This document shows positions 1 through 7,202 of a DNA stretch of 38,919 bases, piece after piece. The position numbers were made by a program, and so were the translations under genes. Positions within the stretch are counted from its first letter, which is position 1. Each line of letters starts with the position of its first letter. Where the stretch lies: assembly GCA_028285545.1 (NCBI GenBank), contig JANQPA010000124.1, forward strand, positions 1-38,919. Reading direction: 5' to 3'. This DNA comes from Saprospiraceae bacterium (GTDB lineage Bacteria > Bacteroidota > Bacteroidia > Chitinophagales > Saprospiraceae). The notes under the pieces were generated by a model that saw only the letters and a program-made list of their open reading frames with translations, had not been told where the DNA came from and ran no database searches.

Positions 1-125
1 TTTTACCAATGGTGTCTGTCCTTCTTAACTCATTTACGTTTTGCTAACGTATGTTTTAAAAAGTGTATTCTAACAGGGTCCGAAAAGAAATACTCTATTA
101 TTTCTTCCTTACCTTTTGGCCTCAG

Positions 126-136
126 TGTCAATGAAC
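126..136 (-). promoter_or_regulatory. boxA-like antitermination site
   Basis: The minus strand reads GTTCATTGACA, one mismatch from GTTCTTTGACA, which resembles the bacterial rRNA boxA core (TGYTCTTTRA). It lies about 105 bases downstream of the predicted start of the promoter at 246-276. In rRNA operons boxA is bound by the NusB-S10 complex to protect the untranslated transcript from Rho. The role here depends on an rRNA gene lying to the left of the window. Confidence 0.35.
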
Positions 137-245
137 TTTTCCGTCACTCAATTTTGGCCAATTTTGACCTCTTTTTGTAACGTGTATCTTTAGTTATAAA
201 AACTTTCTTTTTTGCTTTCCCCCTCACTCATTCGCGAAGGGAAGG

Positions 246-276
246 CAAAGATACTAACATCATCATTCTTCACAAA
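246..276 (-). promoter_or_regulatory. Bacteroidota -33/-7 promoter, exact consensus
   Basis: The minus strand reads TTTG, then 19 bases, then TATCTTTG, an exact match in sequence and spacing to the Bacteroidota housekeeping promoter (TTTG-N19-TAnnTTTG). The predicted start is near 240 and transcription leaves the window. A/T tracts sit directly upstream. This is the best promoter match I found in the window. Confidence 0.7.
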
Positions 277-351
277 GTTTATCAAAACTTTTTTTGAAAC
301 TTTTTTATAGTTCAGTTCGTATCTTCTTTTTCCTTTTTCAAAAAGCGGTCG

Positions 352-383
352 CAAATGTAAATGCTTTTTATTTTCTGTGCAAG
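352..383 (-). promoter_or_regulatory. second tandem Bacteroidota promoter
   Basis: The minus strand reads CTTG, then 20 bases, then TACATTTG. The -7 box TAnnTTTG is exact and the -33 box keeps TTG. It lies about 106 bases upstream of the promoter at 246-276 in the same direction. Tandem promoters are usual for rRNA operons. Confidence 0.5.
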
Positions 384-410
384 TCTAGCTTGAGAATTTT
401 TGAAAAAATA

Positions 411-460
411 GAAGAAAGTAAAAAGTAGAAGGTAGAAAGACAAGTCCTTTCTACTATCAA
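411..460. repeat. GTAGAAAG hairpin repeat, copy 1
   Basis: A purine-rich run is followed by a perfect 8-bp inverted repeat, GTAGAAAG (432-439) and CTTTCTAC (447-454), with a 7-base loop. Related sequence occurs at about 2583-2645 and 34859-34944, so it looks like a dispersed intergenic repeat rather than a gene-specific site. It lies downstream of the ygiQ-family stop codon. Confidence 0.5.
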
Positions 461-545
461 TTTTTTGACACAGATTTTCACGGACAACACTGTTTTGGTC
501 AAACTGAATTAGATAAAGCTTTTAATCCTTATGCGGTAATTTAAA

Positions 546-2450
546 CTATTTCCTTGACCTCTTTCTTGATTGCTTCTTCCGTCTACTCCGTTGCTTTACA
601 AACTCCCGCTTATTGAATTTTTTCTTTTCATCAATCAATTTTGGAATGAGATCTTCCCGACCAATACTTTTAAGCTTATCTCGAATTTGCTGATGGTTTT
701 CTCGTTTGTGCCAGAAAAAAAACATATGCTGCTGCCGTTTCTCTTTTTTGGATTTAGCAGTATAAACAGGTCGTAACGTGTAGGGATGGACTCCGGTATA
801 CCATATTATAGTAGCAACCGTCATGGGAGTGGGTGTGAAGTCTTGGACTTGTTCCAGTTTAAAGCCCATGTCTTTGGTTTCGGCTGCTAGATTGGCCATG
901 TCTTCGGCCTGAGAGCCTGGATGGCTGGAAATGAAATAAGGAATTAATGGCTGATTAAGGCCATGTTTTTTATTATAAAAATCATATTTTTTCTTAAACT
1001 CATGGAAATGCTTGAAGGAGGGCTTGCGCATCACCTTGAGGGTAGCGTCGGAGGTATGTTCAGGGGCCACTTTTAATCTCCCACTTATATGACAGGTGAC
1101 AATCTGCTCCATATATTCATCCAGGCTACCATCATTGTTTTTATTATAACTATCTACCAAGAGGTCATATCGGATACCACTGCCCACAAAAGCCTTTTTA
1201 ACTTCAGGGTGTGCATCTACCTTTTTATATAGTTCGGTTAAAGGTTTATGACTGGTATCTAAATTGCTACAGACCACCGGATGAATACAGGAAGGAGCCA
1301 CACATCGATCGCAAATTTCCTGCACCTTGCCCTTCATTCGATACATATTGGCAGATGGCCCGCCCAGGTCACTGATGTATCCTTTAAAATCGGGCATTTT
1401 TGTGACCTGGTCTACTTCTTTTAAAATTGATTCCTCAGAACGGCTGGCAATGAATTTACCTTGATGGGCGGAAATGGTACAAAAACTACAGCCTCCAAAA
1501 CACCCACGGTGCATATTCACAGAAAAGCGAATCATTTCATAGGCTGGAATGGCACCCCTTTTATTATACTTTGGATGCGGTACTCGAGTATAGGGTAGGT
1601 CAAAAGAAGCATCGATCTCCTTTTCCGTCATTGGGGGATAAGGAGGATTAATGATCAGGTTGTCTTTTCCTACTTTTTGCAAAATCCGGCGGGCATTAAC
1701 CTTATTGGATTCTTGCTCTATAATTTTGAAATTGGCAGCAAAGGCGATTTTATCTCTTTGACATTTTTCATGGGAGTTGAGCCAAACGTCAACCCAATTT
1801 TTATTTTTAGGAACGTCTTTGGTTTGAGGGCGCAAAAGTGCCGTTTGGGGAATATTTGTTAGCGATTCAAATGGAACCCCTTTATTTAGAAGCCTGAGAA
1901 TTTCGCGAAGCGGCATTTCTCCCATTCCATAAACCAGCATATCCGCTCCACTATCGGTCAAAATATTGGGAAACAATTTATCTGCCCAGTAATCATAATG
2001 GGTTACCCGACGAAGAGAAGCTTCGATCCCTCCTAATAATACCGGAACATCAGGATATAAAGTTTTTAATATTTTGGTATAAACTCTGGCGGCATAATCA
2101 GGTCGAAAGCCGGCTTTTCCTCCTGGAGTGTAGGCATCAGTAGATCTTTTGCGTTTGGCGGCAGTATAATGATTGACCATGGCGTCCATACAACCGGAGG
2201 TGACCCCAAAAAACAGACGTGGACGGCCCAATTTTTTAAAATCGCGCCAGTCGTCCTGCCAGTTGGGCTGCGGGACAATGGCTATTTTGAAGCCCTCACT
2301 TTCTATGATACGACCTACAACGGCGGCACCAAATGCAGGATGATCAACATATGCATCTCCGGAAATTAGGATGACGTCTAATTCTTCCCAACCTCGCATC
2401 TCTACTTCCTTTTTAGTAATAGGAAGCCAATCTGTAACCGGTCTATCCAT
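546..2450 (-). CDS. ygiQ: YgiQ family radical SAM protein (UPF0313)
   Basis: This 634-residue protein belongs to the YgiQ family of radical SAM enzymes, whose substrate is not established. The cluster-binding motif CxxxCxxC is intact at C317, C321 and C324 (RGCFGGCSFC) and would hold a 4Fe-4S cluster that cleaves S-adenosylmethionine. The family N-terminal domain covers roughly residues 1-300 and includes the conserved LLGGIEASLRR stretch. The C-terminus is strongly basic (runs of K and R in the last 20 residues). Length is normal for the family. The ATG at 2450 gives an N-terminus (TDWLPITKKE) typical of the family. It stands alone, divergent from the DUF2846-like gene. Confidence 0.93.
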   Translation of the reverse strand: MDRPVTDWLPITKKEVEMRGWEELDVILISGDAYVDHPAFGAAVVGRIIESEGFKIAIVPQPNWQDDWRDFKKLGRPRLFFGVTSGCMDAMVNHYTAAKRKRSTDAYTPGGKAGFRPDYAARVYTKILKTLYPDVPVLLGGIEASLRRVTHYDYWADKLFPNILTDSGADMLVYGMGEMPLREILRLLNKGVPFESLTNIPQTALLRPQTKDVPKNKNWVDVWLNSHEKCQRDKIAFAANFKIIEQESNKVNARRILQKVGKDNLIINPPYPPMTEKEIDASFDLPYTRVPHPKYNKRGAIPAYEMIRFSVNMHRGCFGGCSFCTISAHQGKFIASRSEESILKEVDQVTKMPDFKGYISDLGGPSANMYRMKGKVQEICDRCVAPSCIHPVVCSNLDTSHKPLTELYKKVDAHPEVKKAFVGSGIRYDLLVDSYNKNNDGSLDEYMEQIVTCHISGRLKVAPEHTSDATLKVMRKPSFKHFHEFKKKYDFYNKKHGLNQPLIPYFISSHPGSQAEDMANLAAETKDMGFKLEQVQDFTPTPMTVATIIWYTGVHPYTLRPVYTAKSKKEKRQQHMFFFWHKRENHQQIRDKLKSIGREDLIPKLIDEKKKFNKREFVKQRSRRKKQSRKRSRK

Positions 2451-2553
2451 AATTTTTTCTAATAATGAGGATTTAATCTGCTAACAAAACTACGGAATTT
2501 ATGTTCGTAATTAAACAAGGGCTTAAATTTGAGTAGAATGCAGGAAAAAAATA

Positions 2554-2576
2554 TCAATAGCAATGTCAATAGCAAT
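2554..2576 (+). repeat. short tandem repeat TCAATAGCAAT
   Basis: Two copies of TCAATAGCAAT (2554-2564 and 2566-2576) with a 12-base period lie in the intergenic region between the radical SAM gene and the DUF2846-like gene. No function is apparent. Confidence 0.5.
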
Positions 2577-2582
2577 CTCTTT

Positions 2583-2625
2583 GAAAGTAAATTTTATCAG
2601 CTAATTAACTATATCTTTTACTTTC
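2583..2625. repeat. GAAAGTAAA inverted repeat, copy 2 of dispersed family
   Basis: GAAAGTAAA (2583-2591) and TTTACTTTC (2617-2625) form a perfect 9-bp inverted repeat around a 25-base AT-rich loop. The right arm continues as CTATCTTTTGCCTTCTAC, close to the right arm of the element at 34919-34944. It therefore appears to be another member of that intergenic repeat family. Confidence 0.45.
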
Positions 2626-2648
2626 TATCTTTTGCCTTCTACTTTATT

Positions 2649-2656
2649 TATCTTTG
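2649..2656 (+). promoter_or_regulatory. -7 box of the DUF2846-like gene promoter
   Basis: TATCTTTG matches the Bacteroidota -7 consensus TAnnTTTG exactly and lies about 60 bases before the ATG at 2717. No TTTG box sits at the ideal 19-base spacing; the nearest, at 2631-2634, is 14 bases upstream. It lies just beyond the repeat at 2583-2645, so the repeat may have brought or flanked the promoter. Confidence 0.4.
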
Positions 2657-2716
2657 AATAAACCAGGGCATTTGGAATATACATTTTCAACCTCAATAAA
2701 AACTTAATTTAATACT

Positions 2717-3232
2717 ATGAAACAATCATTGTTAATACTGTTCTTTTCCAGCTTATTTATTGGCTTTAATACTCAACTTTTTGCACAGGAAGGAGAAGCT
2801 ACTCCAGAGGTAGCGGCAACAACTGATGCCAGTACAAGCGGTAAAGCCAAGCTAATTATATATAGAGATAAACAATTTGCAGGCTCTGCCTTGAATTATG
2901 CCATTTATATTAATAATGTCAAATTGTGTAAGTTGAGTAATAATAGATATATCGAGTGGGAAATTGATCCAGGCGAAGTGGTAGTCAATGCCAAACGAGG
3001 AGGAATGGAAGCATTTAAGAAAAAAACGGAGATAAAATTAGATACCGAAGGTGGTGAAATTTACTATATCCGCGCTGATATACAAGCTAGTCTAATGCGA
3101 ACAAGATTAGAGTTGTCAGAAGTAACAAAAAATACAGCTAAAAGAGACATGGCTGAAATGAATCCAGATGATTGTGTAAACAATATGGAAAAAAATATGG
3201 AGAAGAGAGGAAAGAAGAAAAAGGGAAATTAA
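2717..3232 (+). CDS. secreted DUF2846-like protein
   Basis: This is a 171-residue exported protein of unknown function. Residues 1-23 form a signal peptide (MKQSLLILFFSSLFIGFNTQLFA, cut after LFA). The middle, about residues 43-125, has the pattern of DUF2846: a strand with IIYRDKQFAGSA, then YAIYINNVKLCKLSNNRYIEWEIDPGE, then a strand ending EIYYIRADIQ. The fold is probably a small beta-sandwich. The C-terminus is very lysine-rich (KRGKKKKGN). It is a single gene divergent from the radical SAM gene, and it converges on the carotenoid operon, sharing a terminator with it. Substrate and partner are unknown. Confidence 0.75.
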   Translation: MKQSLLILFFSSLFIGFNTQLFAQEGEATPEVAATTDASTSGKAKLIIYRDKQFAGSALNYAIYINNVKLCKLSNNRYIEWEIDPGEVVVNAKRGGMEAFKKKTEIKLDTEGGEIYYIRADIQASLMRTRLELSEVTKNTAKRDMAEMNPDDCVNNMEKNMEKRGKKKKGN

Positions 3233-3284
3233 GAAAAAGATAGTATTAGCTGCTCACACAGCTAATACTATCTTTTTCTTAATT
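3227..3284. terminator. bidirectional terminator with 26-bp perfect stem
   Basis: Positions 3227-3252 and 3259-3284 are exact reverse complements (26 bp) around the loop CTCACA. Outer arms rich in A (left) and T (right) give a U tract in both directions. The left arm contains the stop codon of the DUF2846-like gene (TAA, 3230-3232). The right arm contains the last codons and stop (TAG, 3268-3270) of the lycopene cyclase, so the stem encodes the ends of both convergent genes. Confidence 0.9.
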
Positions 3285-4089
3285 TTTCAAATAAGGTGAT
3301 TATCCAAAAAAGCATTAGAAAATTATATACTGCGTCATCAATTGGGATAGAGGTGATGCGCAAGCCAAAATATTCCTCAGGATTATAAATCACGATAGGT
3401 TCATTCGTGTATCCACCAGTAAGTACTCCGTTTACTAAAAAGAAAGGTATCCAAACCACCAGGTAAGCAAAATAAAATCGACTGCGATAGGAGCCATCCT
3501 CAAAAAGATAATGGTACAACAGAAATCCGCCCGTGAGAATGAATGTGGTGGCGGTATACATGTGCCAAAATTTCCAAATGCCTATCCCAAAAAATAAAAC
3601 AATCAGGCCTTTAGTTAACCAGGAAGATAGGCCTGCAAGCAGATCTTTTTTTACATAAAAATTAAGGCATTCATATACAAAGACACAGGCAAATGGCACG
3701 GTAAAGAAAAACAACCATTCTTCTATAGGAAGTTTTAAGGAATAGATTCCGGATAAATAATTATGATTAAAGTCCCAGACCCCGCGATTCGTGAAATAAA
3801 CATCCCAGAGAATAAAAAAAAGAGCTACAGGAAAAATGGCAGGAATCAGATATTTCCACTTCCTGTAGTAATGTACATTCTTATCAAAAGAGAGTAAAAA
3901 GACTGGAATAAAAGTAAATAAGTGTAGATAAAAATAAGCATAGGGAGTCTCCAACCATGGAAGATGGCTTACTTTTGGGACATCCAATAAAAGGTTATTG
4001 GTTTTTACACTGTCTATTGACCAATGAAAGGCCAGGAAAAGCAATCCAGTAATTGGTAAAAGAAATTGAAACCACCCTTGCTTTTTCAT
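3268..4089 (-). CDS. lycopene cyclase, fused CrtYc-CrtYd type
   Basis: This 273-residue integral membrane protein should cyclise the ends of lycopene to beta-ionone rings, giving beta-carotene. It has about seven hydrophobic segments. Two halves each carry a lycopene-cyclase-domain signature: PIEEWLFFFTVPFACVF near residues 130-147, and PIDDAVYNFLMLFWIITLFE near the C-terminus. Actinobacteria encode the halves as separate CrtYc and CrtYd subunits; here they are fused, as is usual in Bacteroidota. Its ATG overlaps the crtB stop as TAATG, so translation is probably coupled. It is the last gene of the crtI-crtB-cyclase operon. No ketolase or hydroxylase gene is in the window. Confidence 0.87.
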   Translation of the reverse strand: MKKQGWFQFLLPITGLLFLAFHWSIDSVKTNNLLLDVPKVSHLPWLETPYAYFYLHLFTFIPVFLLSFDKNVHYYRKWKYLIPAIFPVALFFILWDVYFTNRGVWDFNHNYLSGIYSLKLPIEEWLFFFTVPFACVFVYECLNFYVKKDLLAGLSSWLTKGLIVLFFGIGIWKFWHMYTATTFILTGGFLLYHYLFEDGSYRSRFYFAYLVVWIPFFLVNGVLTGGYTNEPIVIYNPEEYFGLRITSIPIDDAVYNFLMLFWIITLFEKLRKR

Positions 4090-4925
4090 TACAACAAATT
4101 AAGGCTATTCTTAACTGCTGAGCTGAATAATAAGTACATTTTTTTGCCATCCCGGACTCTGATCCGTTCCTGTGTAACTCTTTCAGCAGATGCGCGTTTT
4201 ATTTTCTGAAAAAGATTGGTGTAGTAAACATAGGCTAAATAAACACCCAAGCGGACTCCTTTAGGCAGTTGAACGATGCCTTTATAAGCTTCATCAAAGT
4301 CTTTTTTGATATCTGCCTCAATATCAATTTTATCCTGTGCACTAAAATTATCAAAATCTACGCCGGGAAAGTATACACGTCCTCGCTCATCAAAATCACT
4401 GGCCATATCTCTCAAAAAATTGATTTTTTGAAAGGCTGAACCCAAACTTCGGGCAGATTCTTTTAAGTGCTGATACAAGGCATCATCTCCTTCACAAAAT
4501 ACTCTCAAGCACATTAAACCGACTACCTCCGCAGATCCATAGATATACTCCTTATAAAGAGAGGGGTCATACTTATCAAAATGCAAATCCATTTCCATGC
4601 TTTTCAGGAAAGCGTCTATCAGCTCATTTTCAATATGATATTTGTGAACTACTTGCTGAAAGGCCTGCAAAACGGGGTTTAAACTAATCCCTTCCTCGAT
4701 GGCCTGGTAAGTATCTTTCCAAAAGCGATCCAATAACTCAGCTTTAGGGTAATCGTGAAAAGTATCTACAATTTCATCCGCAAAACGCACGAAGCCATAA
4801 ATTGCATATATAGGGCTGCGAAATTTTTGATCAAATACCCGAATACCTAAAGAAAAGGAAGTACTATACCTATTGGTAATTAATTTACTACACTCTAAGC
4901 AGGTTTTGTTATACAGATCAAGCAT
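4089..4925 (-). CDS. crtB: phytoene synthase
   Basis: This 278-residue squalene/phytoene synthase family enzyme condenses two geranylgeranyl diphosphates into phytoene, the first committed carotenoid step. Visible motifs are YSTSFSLGIRVF near residue 20, the first Asp-rich site ADEIVD near residue 50, YGSAEVVGLMCLRVF, and the second Asp-rich site NFLRDMASDFDERGRVYFPG near residues 165-185, which bind Mg-diphosphate. Length is normal. It lies 28 bases downstream of crtI and overlaps the cyclase start by one base. The protein should sit at the inner face of the membrane. Confidence 0.95.
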   Translation of the reverse strand: MLDLYNKTCLECSKLITNRYSTSFSLGIRVFDQKFRSPIYAIYGFVRFADEIVDTFHDYPKAELLDRFWKDTYQAIEEGISLNPVLQAFQQVVHKYHIENELIDAFLKSMEMDLHFDKYDPSLYKEYIYGSAEVVGLMCLRVFCEGDDALYQHLKESARSLGSAFQKINFLRDMASDFDERGRVYFPGVDFDNFSAQDKIDIEADIKKDFDEAYKGIVQLPKGVRLGVYLAYVYYTNLFQKIKRASAERVTQERIRVRDGKKMYLLFSSAVKNSLNLL

Positions 4926-4953
4926 TTTGAAATGGTTTTTTCAGTTTATAAGT

Positions 4954-6429
4954 TCAAGTTTGTAAAAGTCTAAGGGCTTCTCCTGCAACTACCTGGCCGG
5001 AAATCAGGGAAGGGGGAACACCTGGTCCAGGAGTTGTTAATTGCCCGGTATATAGGAGGTTTTTAATTTTTTTACTTTTCATTTTTGGCTTTAAAAAAGC
5101 AGTTTGTAAAAGCGTATTGGCCAAACCGTAAGCATTTCCTTTAAAGGCATTATAATCTTTTACAAAGTCCTGGTGTGCAAAAGACCGTTTGTAGATAATA
5201 TGATCTCGAATTTCTTGTCCTGTCAGGTCTTCCAAGCGGTCCATCACTACATCAAAGTATTTTTGCCGTACCTCTTCATTGTCTTCCAATCCTGGTGCTG
5301 TGGGAATCAAGACAAACACATTTTCATGCCCTTCCGGAGCTACACTATCATCAGTATGTGAGGGCACGCATACATAAAATAAGGGATCAGAAGGCCACTT
5401 TGGAGTATCATATATCTCCTTTGCATGCTGAGAAAAATCACTATCAAAAAACAGATTGTGGTGTTGGAGGTTTTTCAATTTTTTATTGACCCCTAAATAA
5501 AATAGAAGGGAAGATGGAGCCATTGTTCTTTTTTCCCAATAAGATGTTGAGTAAGTTCTTGCAGCTTCAGGTAAAATCTGCTGTTCAAAATGATGATAAT
5601 CCGTAGCAGCAATGATTAAATCTGCGGAGTAAGTTCCTTTTGAGGTAGTTAGCTTAGAGATTTTACCATTTTCAATTGCTACATCAACAACCGCCTCATT
5701 CATTTTAAATTCTACCCCTTTTTCCTTGGCCAGACTTGCCATTCCTTTGACAATTTCGTGCATTCCTCCTTTCGGATACCAGGTTCCCAGGCTCATATCA
5801 GCATAATTCATTAAGCTGTAAAGAGCTGGTGTATTCTCTGGAGTAGCACCCAGGAAAAGGACTGGAAATTCCAGCAATTGAATCAGTTTTTTATTTTTGA
5901 AAAGTTTGCGTACGTGGGAGGCTAGGCTAGTAAACATTTGGAGCTTAAACAGGCTTTTAATCACTCTCCAATCAGCAAACTCCCAAATGGAATGGCCTGG
6001 TTTATGAACAAACTCATTCATACCTACCTTGTATTTGTAGGCAGCTTCCTTTAAAAATTGTCTGAGGTGCTGACTACTTCCTTCCTCGTATTGTTCAAAT
6101 AAGCTTTCCAGTTCGGCCATTTTGGCAGGCACTTTCATGACTTCATCTTTGCTGAAAAAAACCGAATAGGAAGGATCGAGTCTGACTAAATCATAATAGT
6201 CAGCAGGAGATTTTCCAAAGCGAGCAAAATACTGATCGAAGACATCTGGCATCCAATACCAGCTAGGTCCCATGTCGAACACAAAACCCTCTGTTTCAAA
6301 TTTCCGGGCTCTACCACCCGGGAGCTCATTTTTTTCTAAAACAAGCACATCACAACCCTCTGCTGCAAGATTGGTAGCTGCTGAAAGTCCAGCAAAGCCT
6401 GCCCCTATGACGATCACCTTTTTTCCCAA
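4954..6429 (-). CDS. crtI: phytoene desaturase
   Basis: This 491-residue FAD-dependent CrtI-type desaturase converts phytoene to lycopene by successive desaturations. The N-terminus has the dinucleotide-binding motif VIVIGAGFAGLSAA followed by ExxxxxGGRA (EKNELPGGRAR). FDMGPSWYWMPDVF follows. The family C-terminal signature LLYTGQLTTPGPGVPPSLISGQ lies near residue 465. Length matches the family. It is the first gene of the carotenoid operon. No clean -7 box was found in the 192 bases upstream, which instead hold a GC-rich palindrome. The number of desaturation steps cannot be read from sequence. Confidence 0.95.
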   Translation of the reverse strand: MGKKVIVIGAGFAGLSAATNLAAEGCDVLVLEKNELPGGRARKFETEGFVFDMGPSWYWMPDVFDQYFARFGKSPADYYDLVRLDPSYSVFFSKDEVMKVPAKMAELESLFEQYEEGSSQHLRQFLKEAAYKYKVGMNEFVHKPGHSIWEFADWRVIKSLFKLQMFTSLASHVRKLFKNKKLIQLLEFPVLFLGATPENTPALYSLMNYADMSLGTWYPKGGMHEIVKGMASLAKEKGVEFKMNEAVVDVAIENGKISKLTTSKGTYSADLIIAATDYHHFEQQILPEAARTYSTSYWEKRTMAPSSLLFYLGVNKKLKNLQHHNLFFDSDFSQHAKEIYDTPKWPSDPLFYVCVPSHTDDSVAPEGHENVFVLIPTAPGLEDNEEVRQKYFDVVMDRLEDLTGQEIRDHIIYKRSFAHQDFVKDYNAFKGNAYGLANTLLQTAFLKPKMKSKKIKNLLYTGQLTTPGPGVPPSLISGQVVAGEALRLLQT

Positions 6430-6481
6430 AGTATTCTGAATTATTAAATCAACAATCTTTTATCACCGGAGGCTGTCTCAC

Positions 6482-6494
6482 CCGCCTGAGGCGG
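6482..6494. repeat. GC-rich REP-like palindrome
   Basis: CCGCCTGAGGCGG forms a CCGCC/GGCGG hairpin in AT-rich intergenic DNA between crtI and the rhodanese gene. A further GATTCGCCAGCC follows. Short GC-rich palindromes of this style are common between genes in Bacteroidota and resemble REP elements. It lies about 55 bases upstream of crtI. Confidence 0.45.
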
Positions 6495-6621
6495 ATTCGC
6501 CAGCCAATATTATTTCTTTAAGGGAGATTTTTTGGCATTTCAGAACCTGTATTATTTATAATCCTGGGTGCCAACTGGGTTCAGAACATCAATTGGGTGC
6601 TTTTGTTTAAAAATTTAGGGC

Positions 6622-7041
6622 TTAATTTTTTTCAGGCCATCCCAAATAGCCTCCTTTTAGATCATAAATTTTTTTGAAACCTGCTTTGGAAAGTTTTTCT
6701 GCAGCGCTGGCACTTCTTCCTCCGGATCTACAAAAAATGTAAATGGCCTGGTCTTTTTTTGCCACTTGCTGCATTTGGGTGGTAAAATCTGATTCAAAAA
6801 AGTTTATGTTAACAGCATTTCCAATCGTTCCTTCTGCAAACTCTTTCGGTGTGCGAACATCAAAAAGCTGAATATCTTTTTGCTGGGAGAGCAAATTTTT
6901 CAGGTCAGCTGATTCAATCAATTCAATTTTGGGAGTATCAGTAGTCTCATTTAAAGTTTTTCCTTTTTCTTGGCTTGTTTGTTGGCAATTGGCAGTTAAA
7001 ATTCCTATAATCATTATAGGAATTATTAAAACTCTTTTCAT
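6622..7041 (-). CDS. rhodanese-domain lipoprotein
   Basis: This 139-residue protein has a lipoprotein signal peptide with lipobox LTANC (C19) and one rhodanese domain, about residues 38-139. The sulfur-accepting cysteine is C104 in the loop CRSGGRS, and the DVRTPKEFAEG motif at residues 61-71 is typical of single-domain periplasmic rhodaneses. It would sit lipid-anchored in the envelope and carry persulfide sulfur, or serve redox homeostasis; the acceptor is unknown. An exact -7 box lies at 7078-7085. It is divergent from mfd and on the same strand as crtI, but 192 bases separate them. Confidence 0.88.
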   Translation of the reverse strand: MKRVLIIPIMIIGILTANCQQTSQEKGKTLNETTDTPKIELIESADLKNLLSQQKDIQLFDVRTPKEFAEGTIGNAVNINFFESDFTTQMQQVAKKDQAIYIFCRSGGRSASAAEKLSKAGFKKIYDLKGGYLGWPEKN

Positions 7042-7077
7042 GTTTTTTTATTTAATTATGTGAGCATGAATCAATAA

Positions 7078-7105
7078 CAAAGATAAAAGATTCATCATAA
7101 ACAAA
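7078..7105 (-). promoter_or_regulatory. promoter of rhodanese gene
   Basis: The minus strand reads TTTG (7102-7105), a 16-base spacer and TATCTTTG (7078-7085). The -7 box is exact for Bacteroidota and the spacer is about 3 bases short of ideal. The predicted start is roughly 30 bases upstream of the ATG at 7041. Confidence 0.45.
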
Positions 7106-7202
7106 TTATCTGGGATTTTATCTAGGAATATTGCAATTTTGTCCTTTCCATTATCAAACAGACACTTAATCCCAATAACAATACAATAATGATTATTTAT
7201 TT

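Larger units (their letters stand above)
1..545. other. gene-free left edge with outward-facing promoters
   Basis: No convincing coding frame is visible in these 545 bases, which precede the stop codon of the minus-strand radical SAM gene. The stretch holds two Bacteroidota-type promoters and a boxA-like site, all on the minus strand and pointing off the left edge, plus a GTAGAAAG hairpin repeat; each is listed separately. A/T tracts lie just upstream of the stronger promoter (about 277-310) and could act as an UP element. The arrangement resembles the leader of an rRNA operon, but no rRNA sequence lies inside the window, so this is inference. Confidence 0.6.
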
